Source: Vitis vinifera | Taxonomy: Eukaryota; Streptophyta; Magnoliopsida; Vitales; Vitaceae | Length of the DNA stretch: 64,000 nucleotides | Direction of reading: 5' to 3' | Assembly (NCBI RefSeq): GCF_030704535.1 | Contig: NC_081818.1 | Location: 29,716,001-29,780,000 of the forward strand | In this document: positions 62,843 through 64,000 of the stretch, piece after piece | Position numbering within the stretch: the first letter of the stretch is position 1 | Layout of the letters: each line of letters starts with the position of its first letter | Notes under the pieces: generated by a model | Databases searched by the model: none | The model's input: the letters and a program-made list of their open reading frames with translations, nothing else | Told to the model about the DNA's origin: nothing | Translations under genes and position numbers: made by a program

Positions 62843-63259
62843 TTATTTTAAAAAATAAAAAACTTCATTAAAAAATTAATTTGTAGTTAAAAAAACAAAA
62901 AAGAAATATTTATAAAATATATTGTAAAATAATACTAATGTATGTATTATTTAGTACATATAAATTATTTTTATATATTAAATAATATAACATAAAAAAA
63001 ATTATTTTTAAATTTTAAATATTTTAATCATAAATATAGTTGATAAATAAATAAATAATTATTTACCACATATTAAATTATTGAACAATTTCCAAATAAT
63101 GCTAAATGTAGGAGAAATTTCATATTTTTCTAATAAGAAATATTAAAATGCAACATAATTTTTATTTTAATAATTATTGAATTTATTTATTTTGAAAATT
63201 AAATATAAATATGACATAACATATCTCATATTATATTTAGATTTATTTTCGATTAAAAG

Positions 63260-63480
63260 GATATGCAGACCCCACATTTATAAAAAAAAAAAAACAACGG
63301 AATGCAAATATGGTAAATTCCAAGAGCGGGTATATGTCATGTTTTTATTTGTTGAATTGACTGATTGGTTTTTGGAATATTATTGGATTATTTTTAAACT
63401 TTTCTATAAATTAAAGAAAAAGAACCAATTATGCTAATGTTGTTGAACTTGGATTCAAGTGGGCAGAATCCTCAAATCAT
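63260..63480 (-). repeat. gene-less promoter copy, unit C
   Basis: CCCCACATTTATAAA, GGAATGCAAATATGGTAAA, ATTATTGGATTATTTTTAAA and GAACCAATTATGCTAATG appear in promoter order. An A-run replaces the sequence between the TATA and the ATGCAAAT motif. No peptide exon lies beside it. Confidence 0.75.
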
Positions 63481-63877
63481 GGCTAAAAATTTTGGTAAGT
63501 CCCTTTTAGTAAATACATCAGTAAGAAAAAGTAATATAAATTTTAAGAAAGCTATTAAATTTTTTAAAAGTTTAAATTTTGGTCGTGGATTCAAATGGAA
63601 ACACACAAGGATTTGAGGCAAATGAGTATTTTCTTAGGAGAGTATTCTATACTTTTATTATACCATATCAATATATGTATAACCTTACGATGAGATCTAA
63701 CAGATATATTATTAGCCCAAAATTTTTCCAAATAAAAGAACCTTATAATAAGAACCCCAACACAAATTTGATAGCATAATTAAATATTGCTAAGAATCCA
63801 CAGATATTGAAACTACTTCTGAATCAATCAAATCAAGGTGATTTCCTTTACAGTAATTGGTCTGCATATTCTCATGA

Positions 63878-64000
63878 TCATGCAGCCATGCACCCAATAC
63901 CATATCTAGTATTGGGAAACACAAGAAACAGGCCACTGCAAACTATCCCCACCATCAATGGAAAACTCTCCATCACCTCATCCATGTCCTTCTCATGTCC
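63878..64000 (-). CDS. possible 3' end of a gene running off the window
   Basis: On the minus strand one frame is open from the window edge for 40 codons. It reads EKDMDEVMESFPLMVGIVCS, then GLFLVFPNTRYGIGCMAA, then stop. It has mixed composition and a hydrophobic stretch, and it lies just outside the repeat array in less AT-rich DNA. It could be the last exon of a gene to the right. There is no recognised domain, and a chance frame of this length is possible. Confidence 0.25.
   Translation of the reverse strand, partial: GHEKDMDEVMESFPLMVGIVCSGLFLVFPNTRYGIGCMAA

Larger units (their letters stand above)
49640..63820. repeat. tandem array of roughly 5-kb units carrying a cysteine-rich peptide gene
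   Basis: Direct repeats cover about 14 kb. Each unit runs: spacer, peptide gene (minus strand), its promoter, about 2.3 kb of AT-rich DNA, a second promoter copy without a gene, then a block with AGTAATATGAATTTTAAGAA. Gene starts lie at 51427, 56850 and 61798. Gene-less promoters lie near 54030, 59815 and 63270. Unit lengths differ because each carries private insertions. The right edge is about 63820, where similarity to the sequence at 60335 stops. Confidence 0.85.
61799..63880. other. unit C upstream region
   Basis: The promoter of paralogue C is followed by AT-rich array DNA matching units A and B. A long TA microsatellite lies at 62776-62840, and a gene-less promoter copy at about 63260-63480. 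Similarity to the array ends near 63820. No gene is seen. Confidence 0.55.

Noticed and set aside
49640-63820. CRISPR-like interpretation of the regularly repeated blocks
   Set aside because: Units are kilobases long, encode spliced plant genes and contain transposons; this is tandem gene duplication.

Overview
The window is AT-rich plant nuclear DNA with spliced genes, long AT-rich intergenic stretches, SSRs and many small transposons. A dicot is certain; grapevine (Vitis) is my best guess, because the MYB gene reads as the guard-cell regulator MYB60 and the repeat style is grape-like. That is recognition from memory, not a database hit.

Layout. 1-4.8 kb: intergenic. 4.8-6.05 kb (minus): MYB60-type R2R3-MYB with its proximal promoter. 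6.3-14.6 kb: gene-poor, with a minisatellite-like array and a perfect 104-bp tandem duplication. About 14.9-19.6 kb (plus): DUF1666 family gene with a likely spliced leader. 23.3-25.0 kb (plus): cytosolic ribosomal protein eL34. 27.6-29.0 kb (minus): FEZ-like NAC transcription factor. 34.45-35.69 kb (minus): plastidial NAD-malate dehydrogenase, whose leader appears to be spliced from an exon near 42.6 kb. The roughly 6.9-kb leader intron would hold a broken Ty1/Copia element that carries an antisense HSP70 fragment. 44.5-49.2 kb (plus): GALT1-type beta-1,3-galactosyltransferase, apparently head-to-head with the malate dehydrogenase promoter. 49.6-63.8 kb: a tandem array of roughly 5-kb units.

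The array is the most unusual part. It encodes three small secreted cysteine-rich peptides on the minus strand. Each has a conserved signal-peptide exon and a rapidly diverging cysteine exon. The array also holds one decayed gene copy and several copies of the same promoter with no coding sequence behind them. Different units have received different transposons, so neighbouring units serve as empty-site controls. One insertion is a 1,077-bp TIR element carrying a GC-rich piece of a pectinesterase gene (promoter, signal peptide and most of the inhibitor-like domain), which is a Pack-type gene capture.

The intact genes are unrelated single-copy host genes (stomatal and cell-fate transcription factors, translation, plastid redox metabolism, Golgi glycosylation). 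They do not form a pathway together. All exon coordinates were read by hand from splice signals and reading frame.
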